Assembly (NCBI GenBank): GCA_016187025.1
Contig: JACPKM010000004.1
Location: 62,001-126,000 of the forward strand
From: Candidatus Daviesbacteria bacterium
Lineage (GTDB): Bacteria > Patescibacteria > Microgenomatia > Daviesbacterales > UBA10151
Direction of reading: 5' to 3'
Length of the DNA: 64,000 bases
The notes beneath the pieces were generated by a model. The model had not been told where the DNA came from. It did no database searches and saw nothing but the letters and a program-made list of their open reading frames with translations. Below are positions 24,208 through 33,735 of the stretch, one piece after another (positions within the stretch are counted from its first letter, which is position 1; each line of letters starts with the position of its first letter). The position numbers and the translations under genes were made by a program.

Positions 24208-26721
24208 ATGAACAAATACTTACTCCTGCCTATCCACTTAATAAAGTTTTGGTACCCAGAGAGTTTGTTTACAATTTTGCGTTCATGGAAAAACACCATT
24301 TTATTTTTAGAAGAAGATTTAGCAGTAATATTGATGTGGAAGCTTTTATTTGTTCCTTTATTTCATGATGCCTCAGTTGTAGGAAGGATACTCAGCTTTC
24401 TTTTTAGATTAACTAGAATCTTAATCGGGCTTCTTGCCTTTATTGTTTCCTCAGCACTCATTTTATCTTTAGGCCTGTACTGGTTTTTGCTACCATTTTT
24501 ACAAGTTTTTAACTTGGGATTTTTCTCACTAATAAACCAAGCTTTTCTTTTTTCCGGAGTTGGCTTTTTCATTATTCATGTGTTTTTAAATCCTCATAAA
24601 AAAGTTTGGCAAGTACAGGAAAATAGTTTATGGCAAGCATCACAAATTAGTAAAAAAGATTTGTCTTTAAAAAAGCTTTTTAAAAGTCATTTAGTACAAA
24701 TTCTTATTGAGCATTTGGAGCTTAAGGTAAAAGACCTTGATTTTTTAAGTTTCCAGGATAAGGATCAGATGGGATTGACTGCATATAATTTAGCAAAAAT
24801 TACAGAGTCAGACTATATAAATGCAAACCATTTTTTTGTAGCTTGTGTTCAAAATAGTCTAAATTACGAAAGCTTGTTGGCCAAATTTGAGCTTTCTTTA
24901 GAAGATTTTATTGAAACTCTCAAATACCTTGAAAGGAAAAGAAAAGTTTGGAGAGCAAAATATGTCTGGGATGATGATTTTGTAGTACATCATCTAAAAG
25001 GCACGAATCGTGGTTGGCTAGGAGTACCGACTCCTGTTTTAAATCAGATGTCACAAGATTTAACAACACTTGTATCCCAAAAAGAAACTATAGATTATGT
25101 TGGAAATGTTAATACCATCAAACAGCTCATCAGTAATTTATCCACACAAGGTAATCCCAATGTCATTTTAGTAGGACCACCTGGTTCAGGCAAAAGCGCA
25201 TTAATTAGTCACTTGGCAAAGCAGATTGTGACAGGAGATGCTCCAGAAGCTTTAGCAACCAAAAGGATTGTGCGACTTGATATTACCAGTCTTTTATCTG
25301 GAATCAGTACTCAAGGCCATTTGGCAGAAAGGGTTAAATCTATTTTTGAGGAGATAGGCTTTGCTAAAAACGTTATCTTGGTCATAGATGAGATTCATAA
25401 TTTGGGAATAGGTGAGGTTAGTACCCAGATGAATCTTTACTCACTTATGCTGCCCTTTTTAGAATCTTCCAACTTTCAGTTTATTGCAACCACAGATTCT
25501 ACCTCTTATAGCAGAATTATTGAAAAAAATGGCAGTTTTGCCAGACTTTTTTCCAAAGTAGAAATTCTTCAGCCCACAGAACAAGAAGTCATGGAGGTAC
25601 TGGAAAAAAAGGCAATTTATTATGAAAGAAATGAAAAAGCACAAATTAGTACTCCTGCGCTCAAACTTATTATTCATTTGGCTAAAAGATATATTCATGA
25701 CAGGTCTTTACCAGATTCAGCCCTTAGTGTCTTAGAGCAAGCAGTTGCATATGCAAAAGGAGGTTTGCTAAACCGGGACTTGGTAAAAGAGGTGGTTTCC
25801 CACAAGGTTGAGGTGCCTTTACTTGATATAAAAGAGGCAGACAAGCAAAAGCTACTTAATCTAGAAGATAAAATCCATGAAAGATTAATAGATCAAAATG
25901 AGGCTGTGCATGCAGTTTCAGATAGTTTAAGAAGATCTGCAACAGGAATAAGAGAAGAAAATAGACCAGCAGGATCGTTTCTGTTTGTCGGTCCAACAGG
26001 GGTGGGTAAGACTGAGCTTGCCAAGATTTTGGCCGATATATATTTTGAAAAACAGGGTGCTTTTCTCAGGATTGATATGTCTGAGTATCAGAGCAGTGAA
26101 TCAGTTAATCGCCTAATAGGCGTTTCAGGGGAAGGGGGAATATTAACAGAAGAGATAAGAAGAAATCCTTACTCGCTCTTGTTGCTTGATGAGTTTGAGA
26201 AAGCAGATCCTAAAATTTTAACTCTCTTTTTGCAAGTTTTGGAAGATGGGAGGTTAACTGATGGAGCAGGTAGACTAGTTGATTTCACCAACACCATAAT
26301 TATTGCAACATCCAATGCAGCTTCTTTAACCATTGCAGATGGTTTAGAGCAAAGCCTTGCCTTAACTGAGATCAATAAAAAAGTAAATACCGAGCTTTTA
26401 CAGGTATTTAAGCCTGAACTTGTTAACAGATTTGATGATATTATTATATTTAAACCTTTGTCAAAAGAAGATTTGAGCAAAATAGTTAATTTAAAGCTTA
26501 AAGATTTAAAAACCAGGTTAAAAGGGCAAGGTTATTTGCTAGATTTTGATAAAGAACTAATTGAAAAGTTAGCAGAAGATGGTTTTGATCCAGTTTTAGG
26601 AGCAAGGCCTTTAAGAAGACTTATTCAAGACAGTTTAGAATCGCAAGTTTCAAAATTAATTTTGGAAAATAAACTAGTTAAAGGACAACCTTTTTCATTA
26701 GGAGTTGAATTACTAAGATGA
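24208..26721 (+). CDS. Membrane-anchored ClpC/ClpB-like double AAA+ ATPase
   Basis: An 837-residue protein with two AAA+ modules of the Hsp100/Clp type. D1 has Walker A GPPGSGKS (323-330) and Walker B VIDE (392-395). D2 has GPTGVGKT (595-602) and LLDEFEK (Asp661, Glu662), and ends with the Clp C-terminal domain (FDPVLGARPLRRLIQD). Unlike ordinary ClpC it begins with two hydrophobic helices (about 70-127) before a degenerate repeat-like N-domain, so the ATPase is probably tethered to the membrane. I see no ClpP-binding loop that I can name, and no clpP in the window. It may unfold or remodel membrane proteins. Neighbours are small exported proteins on both sides. Confidence 0.88.
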   Translation: MNKYLLLPIHLIKFWYPESLFTILRSWKNTILFLEEDLAVILMWKLLFVPLFHDASVVGRILSFLFRLTRILIGLLAFIVSSALILSLGLYWFLLPFLQVFNLGFFSLINQAFLFSGVGFFIIHVFLNPHKKVWQVQENSLWQASQISKKDLSLKKLFKSHLVQILIEHLELKVKDLDFLSFQDKDQMGLTAYNLAKITESDYINANHFFVACVQNSLNYESLLAKFELSLEDFIETLKYLERKRKVWRAKYVWDDDFVVHHLKGTNRGWLGVPTPVLNQMSQDLTTLVSQKETIDYVGNVNTIKQLISNLSTQGNPNVILVGPPGSGKSALISHLAKQIVTGDAPEALATKRIVRLDITSLLSGISTQGHLAERVKSIFEEIGFAKNVILVIDEIHNLGIGEVSTQMNLYSLMLPFLESSNFQFIATTDSTSYSRIIEKNGSFARLFSKVEILQPTEQEVMEVLEKKAIYYERNEKAQISTPALKLIIHLAKRYIHDRSLPDSALSVLEQAVAYAKGGLLNRDLVKEVVSHKVEVPLLDIKEADKQKLLNLEDKIHERLIDQNEAVHAVSDSLRRSATGIREENRPAGSFLFVGPTGVGKTELAKILADIYFEKQGAFLRIDMSEYQSSESVNRLIGVSGEGGILTEEIRRNPYSLLLLDEFEKADPKILTLFLQVLEDGRLTDGAGRLVDFTNTIIIATSNAASLTIADGLEQSLALTEINKKVNTELLQVFKPELVNRFDDIIIFKPLSKEDLSKIVNLKLKDLKTRLKGQGYLLDFDKELIEKLAEDGFDPVLGARPLRRLIQDSLESQVSKLILENKLVKGQPFSLGVELLR

Positions 26722-27098
26722 AGATTATTAGTATAACAATTTTAATTTTTATAACCGTTATAACTATTATATTCCCGACCCCGCTTTTTGCTCAGACTAA
26801 TATTTCAGACGTAAACCAAAAGGTTTGCAACAGGTTTGAGGACGATGTCAGAAAGTTGGCAGCTATTATGGAGGAGCTCAGACGAAGAAAAGGAATAACA
26901 GAAACAAGGGTTGCGTTTGGTGGAATTGACAACCAAATAGAGTCTGCTGATTATTGGATCACTTATGCTGCAGAGGCTGTAGCATTTCAGAGAGCTCAAA
27001 AGTATTCATCTAGTAATCAACTGCGCTACAGTTTAGAAACCCTAAAAACTAAAATACTAAAAGCAAAAAATGAGGCAAGAAAGGCTTTAAATGATTAG
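26718..27098 (+). CDS. Hypothetical exported helical protein
   Basis: Unrecognised 126-residue protein. A signal peptide (about 1-25, ending PLFA-QT) precedes a charged helical body that looks like a helical bundle (EELRRRKGITETRVAFGGID...). Its start overlaps the Clp-like ATPase stop by 4 nt, so it is co-translated with it. This suggests an extracytoplasmic partner or substrate of the membrane-anchored ATPase. Confidence 0.68.
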   Translation: MKIISITILIFITVITIIFPTPLFAQTNISDVNQKVCNRFEDDVRKLAAIMEELRRRKGITETRVAFGGIDNQIESADYWITYAAEAVAFQRAQKYSSSNQLRYSLETLKTKILKAKNEARKALND

Positions 27099-27351
27099 AT
27101 TAAATTGGGTAACCTTCACCATTATTGCAGTAGCTGTGGTTACTTTAGGAACTATTATTAATGTAGGCAAAAGTAAAAACTTAGTTAGTCCAAATCCTGA
27201 TGAAGCTGATAGTCAAATTACAACTCCTTCCCCAACTGCTACTCCACAAGTATTTAAACAATATCAATTTGATTCAGCAACAAATTTGGAACAAGAGCTT
27301 GACAGCATCAATCCGCAGATTTTGGAAACTGATTGGATACTTGACAGATAG
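27091..27351 (+). CDS. Hypothetical single-span membrane protein
   Basis: Unrecognised 86-residue protein with one N-terminal membrane helix (about 7-23), a Pro/Thr-rich linker (TTPSPTATPQ) and a short acidic tail. It overlaps the preceding gene by 8 nt, so the ATPase gene and these two small genes form one coupled unit before topA. Confidence 0.6.
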   Translation: MIRLNWVTFTIIAVAVVTLGTIINVGKSKNLVSPNPDEADSQITTPSPTATPQVFKQYQFDSATNLEQELDSINPQILETDWILDR

Positions 27352-27377
27352 TTTACAATCCCCTTAAGGTTAATTAA

Positions 27378-29372
27378 ATGAACAACTTGGTAATCGTAGA
27401 AAGTCCAACCAAATCAAAAACTTTGCAAAAATTCTTAGGCTCAGGTTATAGAGTTGAGGCCTCCATGGGTCATATTAGGGATTTACCAAAAAGTGATTTT
27501 GGAGTTGATACAGAAAACGATTTTGAACCTAAATATATTATACCCCGGGATAAAAAAAAGAGGGTAAACGAGTTAAAAAAAACTGCGCAGAATGCTAAAA
27601 CAATTTGGCTGGCTACAGACCCTGACCGGGAAGGCGAGGCAATTGCTTGGCATATATCTGAATTAATTAGTAATCCAGAAGCTCAGAACTCAAAGTCTCG
27701 TCCAAATATTCACCGAGTTGTTTTTCATGAGATTACAGAGGAAGCCATAAAGCAGGCTTTTGATTATCCACGAAGTATAAATATTAAGCTTGTTGATGCG
27801 CAGCAAGCCAGAAGAGTTTTGGATAGACTGGTAGGTTATAAACTATCACCACTTCTATGGAAAAAAGTCAAAAGAGGGTTATCTGCAGGTAGGGTTCAGT
27901 CTGTTGCGCTAAGGCTTATTGTAGAAAGAGAAAAAGAGATTATTGCTTTTAAAACAGAAGAATACTGGACAATTGAGGCTTTGCTGGAAAAACAGGACAA
28001 GAGCGCAAGTTTTTATGCAGAAGTTTTGGAAAAAGATGGCAAAAAAATCACTATCAGTAATCAATCTCAAGCTGAAGGTCATGCCGAAGAGCTAAAAAAG
28101 CTTGATTACCAAATTGAAAAGGTTACTCAAAAGCAGGTAAAAAGATATCCTTATCCGCCCTTTACTACATCAACTTTACAACAAACAGCAGCTTTTAAAT
28201 TAGGGATGTCTGCCAAGAAAACCATGAGTATTGCCCAAGCTCTTTATGAAAGAGGATTTATAACTTATATGAGAACAGATTCTGTTAATTTATCAGTATC
28301 TGCTGTTTCGGCAGCCAGAAAATATATTGGTCAAGAAATTGGTTCAAAATACTTGCCTGCTTCTCCCCGGGTTTATAAATCTAAATCAAAAAATGCTCAG
28401 GAGGCACACGAGGCAGTCAGACCTACCAATGTTGGTTTTAAAAGTGAACAGCTAAAATCAGTTGAGGGAATAACCCGTGATCACCTCAGACTTTATGAGC
28501 TTATTTGGAAAAGATTTGTTGCTTGTCAAATGAGTGAGGCAATACTTGACCAAACCAGTGTTGATGTAACAGCTGGGAGCTACAAACTCAGAGCAAGTGG
28601 TTCTGTAATTAAGTTTGAAGGATGGCTGAAGATATTTGGAAAAGATGCGCAAGATGTAAGTGAAGATACAACAGAAGAAAAAAAGTCAAAAAGCCAAGTT
28701 CTTCCTTCTTTATCAGATGGAGAGATGGTGGATTTGGAGCAAATAACTCCCCAGCAACATTTTACTCAGCCTCCCCCAAGATATTCAGAGGCAACTTTAA
28801 TTAAAAAGTTAGAGGAGTTAGGGATAGGCCGTCCTTCTACTTATGCACCAATTCTTTCAACTATTGTAGAGCGTTTTTATGTAGAAAAAGAAAAGAAAAA
28901 GCTTATTCCTACAAATTTGGGAATGACAGTTACTGAATTTTTGCTGGAGTATTTTTCTGATATTGTTGATTACTCATTCACTGCCCAAATGGAGGATAAT
29001 TTAGATGATATAGCAAAAGGGGAAAGGCAATGGAAACCAATTATAAGAGAGTTTTTCACCCCTTTTGAAAAGAAGATAGAACAAACATCCGAGGTTGCCC
29101 AAAAGGTTCAAATGGAGATTGAGCATACAGGACGTATGTGTCCTAAATGCGGAAAAGAACTCATTGTGAGAATTGGAAGATTTGGTAAGTTTTTGGCATG
29201 TAGTGGATTTCCTGAATGCAAACATACAGAAAGTGTTGAGGAGAAAGTAAATGTTAAATGTCCTGATTGTGGTGGGGAGATTATCATCAGGAAAACCAAA
29301 CGTGGTAAGACTTTTTATGGATGTAAAAATTGGCCTGGCTGCAAATTTGCTTCTTGGACTAAACCCAAATAA
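27378..29372 (+). CDS. topA: DNA topoisomerase I
   Basis: A 664-residue type IA topoisomerase that relaxes negative supercoils. The TOPRIM domain starts LVIVESPTKSKTL (4-16), with the metal site at DPDREGEAIAWH. The catalytic Tyr is Tyr297 in ITYMRTDS. Two zinc fingers close the protein (CPKCGK...C...C and CPDCGG...C...C), fewer than the three in E. coli. A promoter-like TACAAT lies about 18 nt before the ATG. Confidence 0.95.
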   Translation: MNNLVIVESPTKSKTLQKFLGSGYRVEASMGHIRDLPKSDFGVDTENDFEPKYIIPRDKKKRVNELKKTAQNAKTIWLATDPDREGEAIAWHISELISNPEAQNSKSRPNIHRVVFHEITEEAIKQAFDYPRSINIKLVDAQQARRVLDRLVGYKLSPLLWKKVKRGLSAGRVQSVALRLIVEREKEIIAFKTEEYWTIEALLEKQDKSASFYAEVLEKDGKKITISNQSQAEGHAEELKKLDYQIEKVTQKQVKRYPYPPFTTSTLQQTAAFKLGMSAKKTMSIAQALYERGFITYMRTDSVNLSVSAVSAARKYIGQEIGSKYLPASPRVYKSKSKNAQEAHEAVRPTNVGFKSEQLKSVEGITRDHLRLYELIWKRFVACQMSEAILDQTSVDVTAGSYKLRASGSVIKFEGWLKIFGKDAQDVSEDTTEEKKSKSQVLPSLSDGEMVDLEQITPQQHFTQPPPRYSEATLIKKLEELGIGRPSTYAPILSTIVERFYVEKEKKKLIPTNLGMTVTEFLLEYFSDIVDYSFTAQMEDNLDDIAKGERQWKPIIREFFTPFEKKIEQTSEVAQKVQMEIEHTGRMCPKCGKELIVRIGRFGKFLACSGFPECKHTESVEEKVNVKCPDCGGEIIIRKTKRGKTFYGCKNWPGCKFASWTKPK

Positions 29373-29432
29373 CTTACAAGTTAATTACTTATCTTTAGCT
29401 CAATTTTAATTCTATTAAACTAGCATTTGTTT

Positions 29433-30080
29433 ATGGCCAGTTTAGTATTAGGTGTGTTTACAAACGTCTTAAACGCAAAAAATGTTGTTTTGGAATTGGA
29501 AAGAAAGGGTTATACCCCTTCTCATATTCCTATAATTACCAAAGAAGACGGAAAGGAAAAAATAGTTGTTGAAGAGCAAGGATTAAAAGATATATTCGAG
29601 ATAGCATTATCTGGAATGTTTTTAGGAAGCTCAATAGGTGCTATTGTAGGGTTGCTGGTTTCACTTGGTCCCTTACCGGCTCTAAATTTTCTTTTAATAG
29701 GAGAACCGGTGGCGCGCAGTTTAGGGATTGTTAATGGAATGCTTGCAAATATCTTATCTGGTGCAATTACCGGGTTTTTAGTGGGTGGAATTTTAGGAGC
29801 AATACTTGCATTTATTAACAGCCAGGAACGCTCTGCATTGTTAGAAGACTCAGAAGCTTTAGGGCTGGTTGTTGTTCCTGTAAGAGTGACTGAAGAGGGT
29901 GAGGCGCGTTTAATCATAGAGGAGTTTGGGGCTGACAGTGTCAGAAGAGTGGATTGGACACAAACACAACGGGAGCTAGAGCAAGAAAGCTACAGGGAGG
30001 ATGAGCATATTCCTGCTTTTTATCATGATCTTAAATCTGATGAGGATTGGGATAAATTAAAGAAAAAACCTCGCTCCTAA
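29433..30080 (+). CDS. Hypothetical membrane protein with glycine-zipper helices (stress-protein-like)
   Basis: A 215-residue protein. The N-terminal part (SLVLGVFTNVLNAKNVVLELERKGY) resembles general-stress or YflT-like domains. The centre has two glycine-rich hydrophobic helices (GMFLGSSIGAIVGLLV and GAITGFLVGGILGAILAF), and the last 75 residues are charged and cytoplasmic in style. The start is ATG 29433, not the TTG two codons earlier. The family link is tentative, with no enzymatic motif. Confidence 0.65.
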   Translation: MASLVLGVFTNVLNAKNVVLELERKGYTPSHIPIITKEDGKEKIVVEEQGLKDIFEIALSGMFLGSSIGAIVGLLVSLGPLPALNFLLIGEPVARSLGIVNGMLANILSGAITGFLVGGILGAILAFINSQERSALLEDSEALGLVVVPVRVTEEGEARLIIEEFGADSVRRVDWTQTQRELEQESYREDEHIPAFYHDLKSDEDWDKLKKKPRS

Positions 30081-30084
30081 ACCC

Positions 30085-30113
30085 TTGACAAATCCTGCCT
30101 TTTCTAAGATTAT
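30085..30113 (+). promoter_or_regulatory. Promoter of pyrG
   Basis: TTGACA (30085-30090, perfect), a 17-nt spacer, GATTAT (30108-30113). An ATG follows the box directly at 30114, too close to be the start, so the next in-frame ATG (30132) is used. Confidence 0.65.
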
Positions 30114-30131
30114 ATGTGGGGTTTTGAATCC

Positions 30132-31751
30132 ATGAAATATATTTTTGTTAGTGGTGGTGTTATATCTGGTATTGGAAAAGGCATTGCCAGCGCTTCTGTC
30201 GCTTTTTTACTCAAATCCGCTGGATTTAAGGTTGCTCCCCTTAAAATGGACCCATATTTGAATGTAGACGCAGGGACAATGAACCCTTTAGCTCATGGAG
30301 AGACTTTTGTGTTAGATGATGGACGGGAAACCGATCAAGATCTGGGCCACTATGAAAGGTTTTTAAACGAAAGTTTGGATTCAACAAACATTGCTACTCA
30401 AGGATCAATCTATCTTTCAGTTATCCAAAAAGAAAGAAACTTAGAATATGAAGGTGACTATGTAGATATTCACAATGTTACTCAAGAGATTATAAATAGG
30501 ATACAAAATGCAGGCAAGGCACGGAATGCAGACATAGTCTTGATTGAAATTGGCGGAACAGCAGGTGAGTATCAGAATGTGCTATTTCTGGAAGCAAATA
30601 GACTTCTAAAGTTAAAAAAGCATGATGATGTGTTACATATTCACATTAGCTATTTACCGGTTCCTTCAACTTTAGGAGAGATGAAAAGTAAGCCAGTTCA
30701 AATGTCTGTTAGGGATTTGAATGCGGTTGGAATTCAACCAGATATTCTTTTGGCAAGATCTTCCCTGCCAATTGATGTGCCAAGAATAAAAAGATTATCT
30801 TTTAATACAGGTATAGAGGATCAAGACATTATTCCAGCACCTGATGTGACAAATGTATACGAGATTCCTCTTGATTTCGAAGCACATAAACTAACAGATA
30901 GAATACTTCAAAAACTAAAGCTTAAAAGAAAAAAGAAAAAAGGTTTATTAAAAGAGTGGGGGTCGTTTGTCAAAAAGGCAAATGGAGCCAAAAAGACTAT
31001 AAAGATTGGTATAGTTGGCAAATACTTTACTAGCGGCAATGGTGTGCTAACTGACTCGTATATTTCTGTTATAGAAGCTATCAAACATGCCAGTTTCAGT
31101 TTTGGACTAAAGCCTGAGGTAACCTGGCTTGATTCTGGAAAAATAACCAGCAAGATAGATATTCTTAAAGAATACCAAGGTATTATTGTTCCGGGTGGGT
31201 TTGGATCAAGAGATGTTGAAGGAAAAATTACTACTATCCAGTATGCAAGAGAAAATAAAATTCCTTATTTTGGCTTGTGTTATGGAATGCAGCTTGCGGT
31301 AGTAGAATATGCCAGAAACGTTTTGCGATTATCTGGTGCTCATACTACCGAAATTGACCCTGAGACCAAATATCCGGTAATCCATATTATGCCAGATCAA
31401 ACCAAAAAACTGCTTAGCAGAGAATATGGCGCAACCATGAGGTTGGGCGCATGGGATTGTAAACTAAAACAAAACACCCTTACCTTTAAGCTTTACGGGA
31501 AAAAATCTACTATTTCTGAAAGACACAGGCACAGATATGAGTTTAATAATGACTTTCTGGAATCTTTTTTGACAAATGGATTTTTAATATCAGGGACAAC
31601 AACAGATGGTAAACTGGTAGAGATTATTGAACTTAAAGACCATCCGTTTTTCATAGGAACCCAGTTTCATCCTGAGCTAAAATCCAGACCTCTAGACCCT
31701 CATCCGCTGTTTATGGGATTTATTAAAGCAGCGTCTCAAGTAAAGGTATGA
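30132..31751 (+). CDS. pyrG: CTP synthase
   Basis: A 539-residue two-domain enzyme converting UTP to CTP with glutamine. The synthase domain begins MKYIFVSGGVISGIGKG. The glutaminase domain has the nucleophile Cys383 in FGLCYGMQLAV and a His-Pro-Glu (FHPELKSRP) near the end. Length and order are typical. The start is set at ATG 30132 because the earlier ATG abuts the -10 box. It opens a nucleotide block (pyrG, tmk, dcd, dcd-like, thyA, folA) that runs on the plus strand to 35.2 kb. Confidence 0.95.
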   Translation: MKYIFVSGGVISGIGKGIASASVAFLLKSAGFKVAPLKMDPYLNVDAGTMNPLAHGETFVLDDGRETDQDLGHYERFLNESLDSTNIATQGSIYLSVIQKERNLEYEGDYVDIHNVTQEIINRIQNAGKARNADIVLIEIGGTAGEYQNVLFLEANRLLKLKKHDDVLHIHISYLPVPSTLGEMKSKPVQMSVRDLNAVGIQPDILLARSSLPIDVPRIKRLSFNTGIEDQDIIPAPDVTNVYEIPLDFEAHKLTDRILQKLKLKRKKKKGLLKEWGSFVKKANGAKKTIKIGIVGKYFTSGNGVLTDSYISVIEAIKHASFSFGLKPEVTWLDSGKITSKIDILKEYQGIIVPGGFGSRDVEGKITTIQYARENKIPYFGLCYGMQLAVVEYARNVLRLSGAHTTEIDPETKYPVIHIMPDQTKKLLSREYGATMRLGAWDCKLKQNTLTFKLYGKKSTISERHRHRYEFNNDFLESFLTNGFLISGTTTDGKLVEIIELKDHPFFIGTQFHPELKSRPLDPHPLFMGFIKAASQVKV

Positions 31752-31764
31752 TTAACTGTTACCT

Positions 31765-32487
31765 ATGAACCAAGTTAAGAAAAGGGGTTATTTTATTGTT
31801 ATAGATGGAACTGATGGTTCTGGTAAGGCTACCCAAATTAAGCTGCTAACAAACTCCTTCAGGCAAAAAGGCATAGATTTTGAGACCATAGATTTTCCGA
31901 GATATGAAGATAATGTATATGGAATGTTAATTGGTAGGTATTTGAGTGGAGAATTTGGTCGAGTGGATGATGTTAATCCCTATCTTATGTCTCTTGCTTT
32001 TGCTGGAGATAGAAAGGTGGCTGCTCCAAAAATAAAAAAGTGGTTGGATCAAGGAAAGCTTGTTATTACCAACCGGTATGTATCCTCAAATAAAGCACAT
32101 ATGGGAGCAAATCTTTCTTCTAAGGAAAGACCAGCATTTCTTAAATGGCTTGAAGAGCTGGAATATAAAACAAATGAAGTTCCCAAAGAAGATTTGACAA
32201 TACTTTTACACGTTGACTCTAGGCTGGGTCAACAAAATGTTGACAGCAAACACACAAGAAATCATTTAAAAGATGTCAAAAGAGATATACATGAAGCTAG
32301 CCTAAAGCATTTAGAAGAGGCAAATAGGATCTATTTAGAACTATCCAAGACTGACCCGTCTTGGATAGTTATAGAATGCATGGCAAATGGTTCTATGAAA
32401 TCTCCAGACAAAATTCATGATGAGATTACGGAAGTTTTACAAAAGAAAGCGAAATTCCTACTTGAAAAAGTATCGCTAACCAATTAA
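31765..32487 (+). CDS. tmk: Thymidylate kinase
   Basis: A 240-residue P-loop kinase that phosphorylates dTMP. The P-loop is IDGTDGSGKATQ, DFPRYEDNVYG matches the DR-type motif region, and TNRYVSSNKAHMG supplies the substrate-binding Arg. The Lys-Ala after the P-loop (GKAT rather than GKST) is a small departure. It lies 13 bp downstream of pyrG. Confidence 0.87.
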   Translation: MNQVKKRGYFIVIDGTDGSGKATQIKLLTNSFRQKGIDFETIDFPRYEDNVYGMLIGRYLSGEFGRVDDVNPYLMSLAFAGDRKVAAPKIKKWLDQGKLVITNRYVSSNKAHMGANLSSKERPAFLKWLEELEYKTNEVPKEDLTILLHVDSRLGQQNVDSKHTRNHLKDVKRDIHEASLKHLEEANRIYLELSKTDPSWIVIECMANGSMKSPDKIHDEITEVLQKKAKFLLEKVSLTN

Positions 32488-32504
32488 ATTGTTTCCATTA
32501 AGCT

Positions 32505-33173
32505 ATGCCACGAACCTCTACAAATATTAATACATCTGCTTTTGATTTAATAGGTGCATTACCTGACTGGGCAATAAGAGAACATATTAAAGAAGGAATA
32601 ATAAAAATAGACCCACTACCTGATAATTGGGAAGAAAAACTTGATGAGGTGACGATTGATTTTCATCTGGGTTCGGTTTTAAAGGTGTTTACAAATGAGG
32701 GGCTAAATACGATTGATACCCGTTTCACATCCAAAGAGGATATGGAGAAAATGATGAAAATTATTGAGCTAAAGCCTGGTCAACCGTTTATTTTAACTGA
32801 AAATGATTTTGTTATTGCCACTACCAAAGAAAAGTTAACTATTCCTGAGGATATTATTGGTCATTTACATGGTAAGTCTTCTTTGGCAAGGCTTGGTATT
32901 GTAGTGCACTCTACTGCTGCCAGATTTGATCCAGGGTGGGATGGCTGCCCGGTTTTGGAATTTGGAACATTTCTAAAGGGTAAAAAGATAGTAATTTATG
33001 AAGGAGCCCCAATTTGTGCTTTTTCCTTTGAAAAAATGTCAGCAAGAACAGAAAAATCATATAAAGACAATCCTTTCACATACAGTGGCTCAAGGCTTCC
33101 AGAAGTATCAAATATATCCAGGTTGACAGCTGGGAAAGGAGCAAAAGGAAATGGCCGTCCTAGGGTTAGATGA
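32505..33173 (+). CDS. dcd: dCTP deaminase
   Basis: A 222-residue trimeric deaminase that makes dUTP from dCTP. KSSLARLGIVVHSTAARFDPGWDG is the active-site loop, and VLEFGT keeps the catalytic Glu expected after the barrel strand. It is longer than E. coli Dcd (193). It overlaps the following paralogue by 23 nt. The product feeds dTMP synthesis by thyA 560 bp downstream. Confidence 0.88.
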   Translation: MPRTSTNINTSAFDLIGALPDWAIREHIKEGIIKIDPLPDNWEEKLDEVTIDFHLGSVLKVFTNEGLNTIDTRFTSKEDMEKMMKIIELKPGQPFILTENDFVIATTKEKLTIPEDIIGHLHGKSSLARLGIVVHSTAARFDPGWDGCPVLEFGTFLKGKKIVIYEGAPICAFSFEKMSARTEKSYKDNPFTYSGSRLPEVSNISRLTAGKGAKGNGRPRVR

Positions 33174-33717
33174 AGTTCTAAAGTTGGTCAAGGAGGAGAA
33201 TTTAGTAGAGGACTTGGGAGACAGAGAATTAAACAATCCTGAAGGAGTAGGGGTAGATTTAAGAATTGGTGAGATACATAAAATTATTGAGGGTGGGGCT
33301 TTTATTGAAGCGGATGGGAAAAGCGGACTGGGAAAAAGGAAAGGTGTTAAAACAGAATTAATTGCAAAATATGATCCGAGCTCAGAAATACAAGAAGAAG
33401 TTGTAATTGAACCTGGAGAATATTATTTGGTATCAACCGTCGAAAAAATAAATACACCAAAGAATTTAATGCCAATGGTATATCCAAGATCAACTCTTTT
33501 TAGAGCAGGAGTATTGCTTTTAAATACTAAAATTGATCCAGGATATAGCGGAAGCTTAACAGGAGGATTAATAAATCTTTCTAAGTTTCCACTAAAAATC
33601 CAAATGGGTGCAAGAATCTATAACTTAGTGTTTTATAAAATCGATGGAGAGATAGTTTCTTATAGAGGTCAGCATCAAGGAGGCAGAATCTCCTTTGAAG
33701 AAGAACAGCAAGTGTGA
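33151..33717 (+). CDS. dCTP-deaminase/dUTPase-fold paralogue
   Basis: A 188-residue protein of the Dcd/Dut fold. YPRSTLFRAGVLLLNTKIDPGYSG corresponds to the active-site loop of Dcd. After it the sequence reads GGLINL where Dcd has an LE pair, so the deaminating Glu appears absent. I therefore favour dUTP hydrolysis, or a bifunctional partner, rather than deamination. It overlaps dcd by 23 nt. The pair would give dCTP to dUTP to dUMP for thymidylate synthase, but this is inferred from fold and order only. Confidence 0.72.
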   Translation: MAVLGLDEVLKLVKEENLVEDLGDRELNNPEGVGVDLRIGEIHKIIEGGAFIEADGKSGLGKRKGVKTELIAKYDPSSEIQEEVVIEPGEYYLVSTVEKINTPKNLMPMVYPRSTLFRAGVLLLNTKIDPGYSGSLTGGLINLSKFPLKIQMGARIYNLVFYKIDGEIVSYRGQHQGGRISFEEEQQV

Positions 33718-33735
33718 GGCTATAATAAAAAAATT

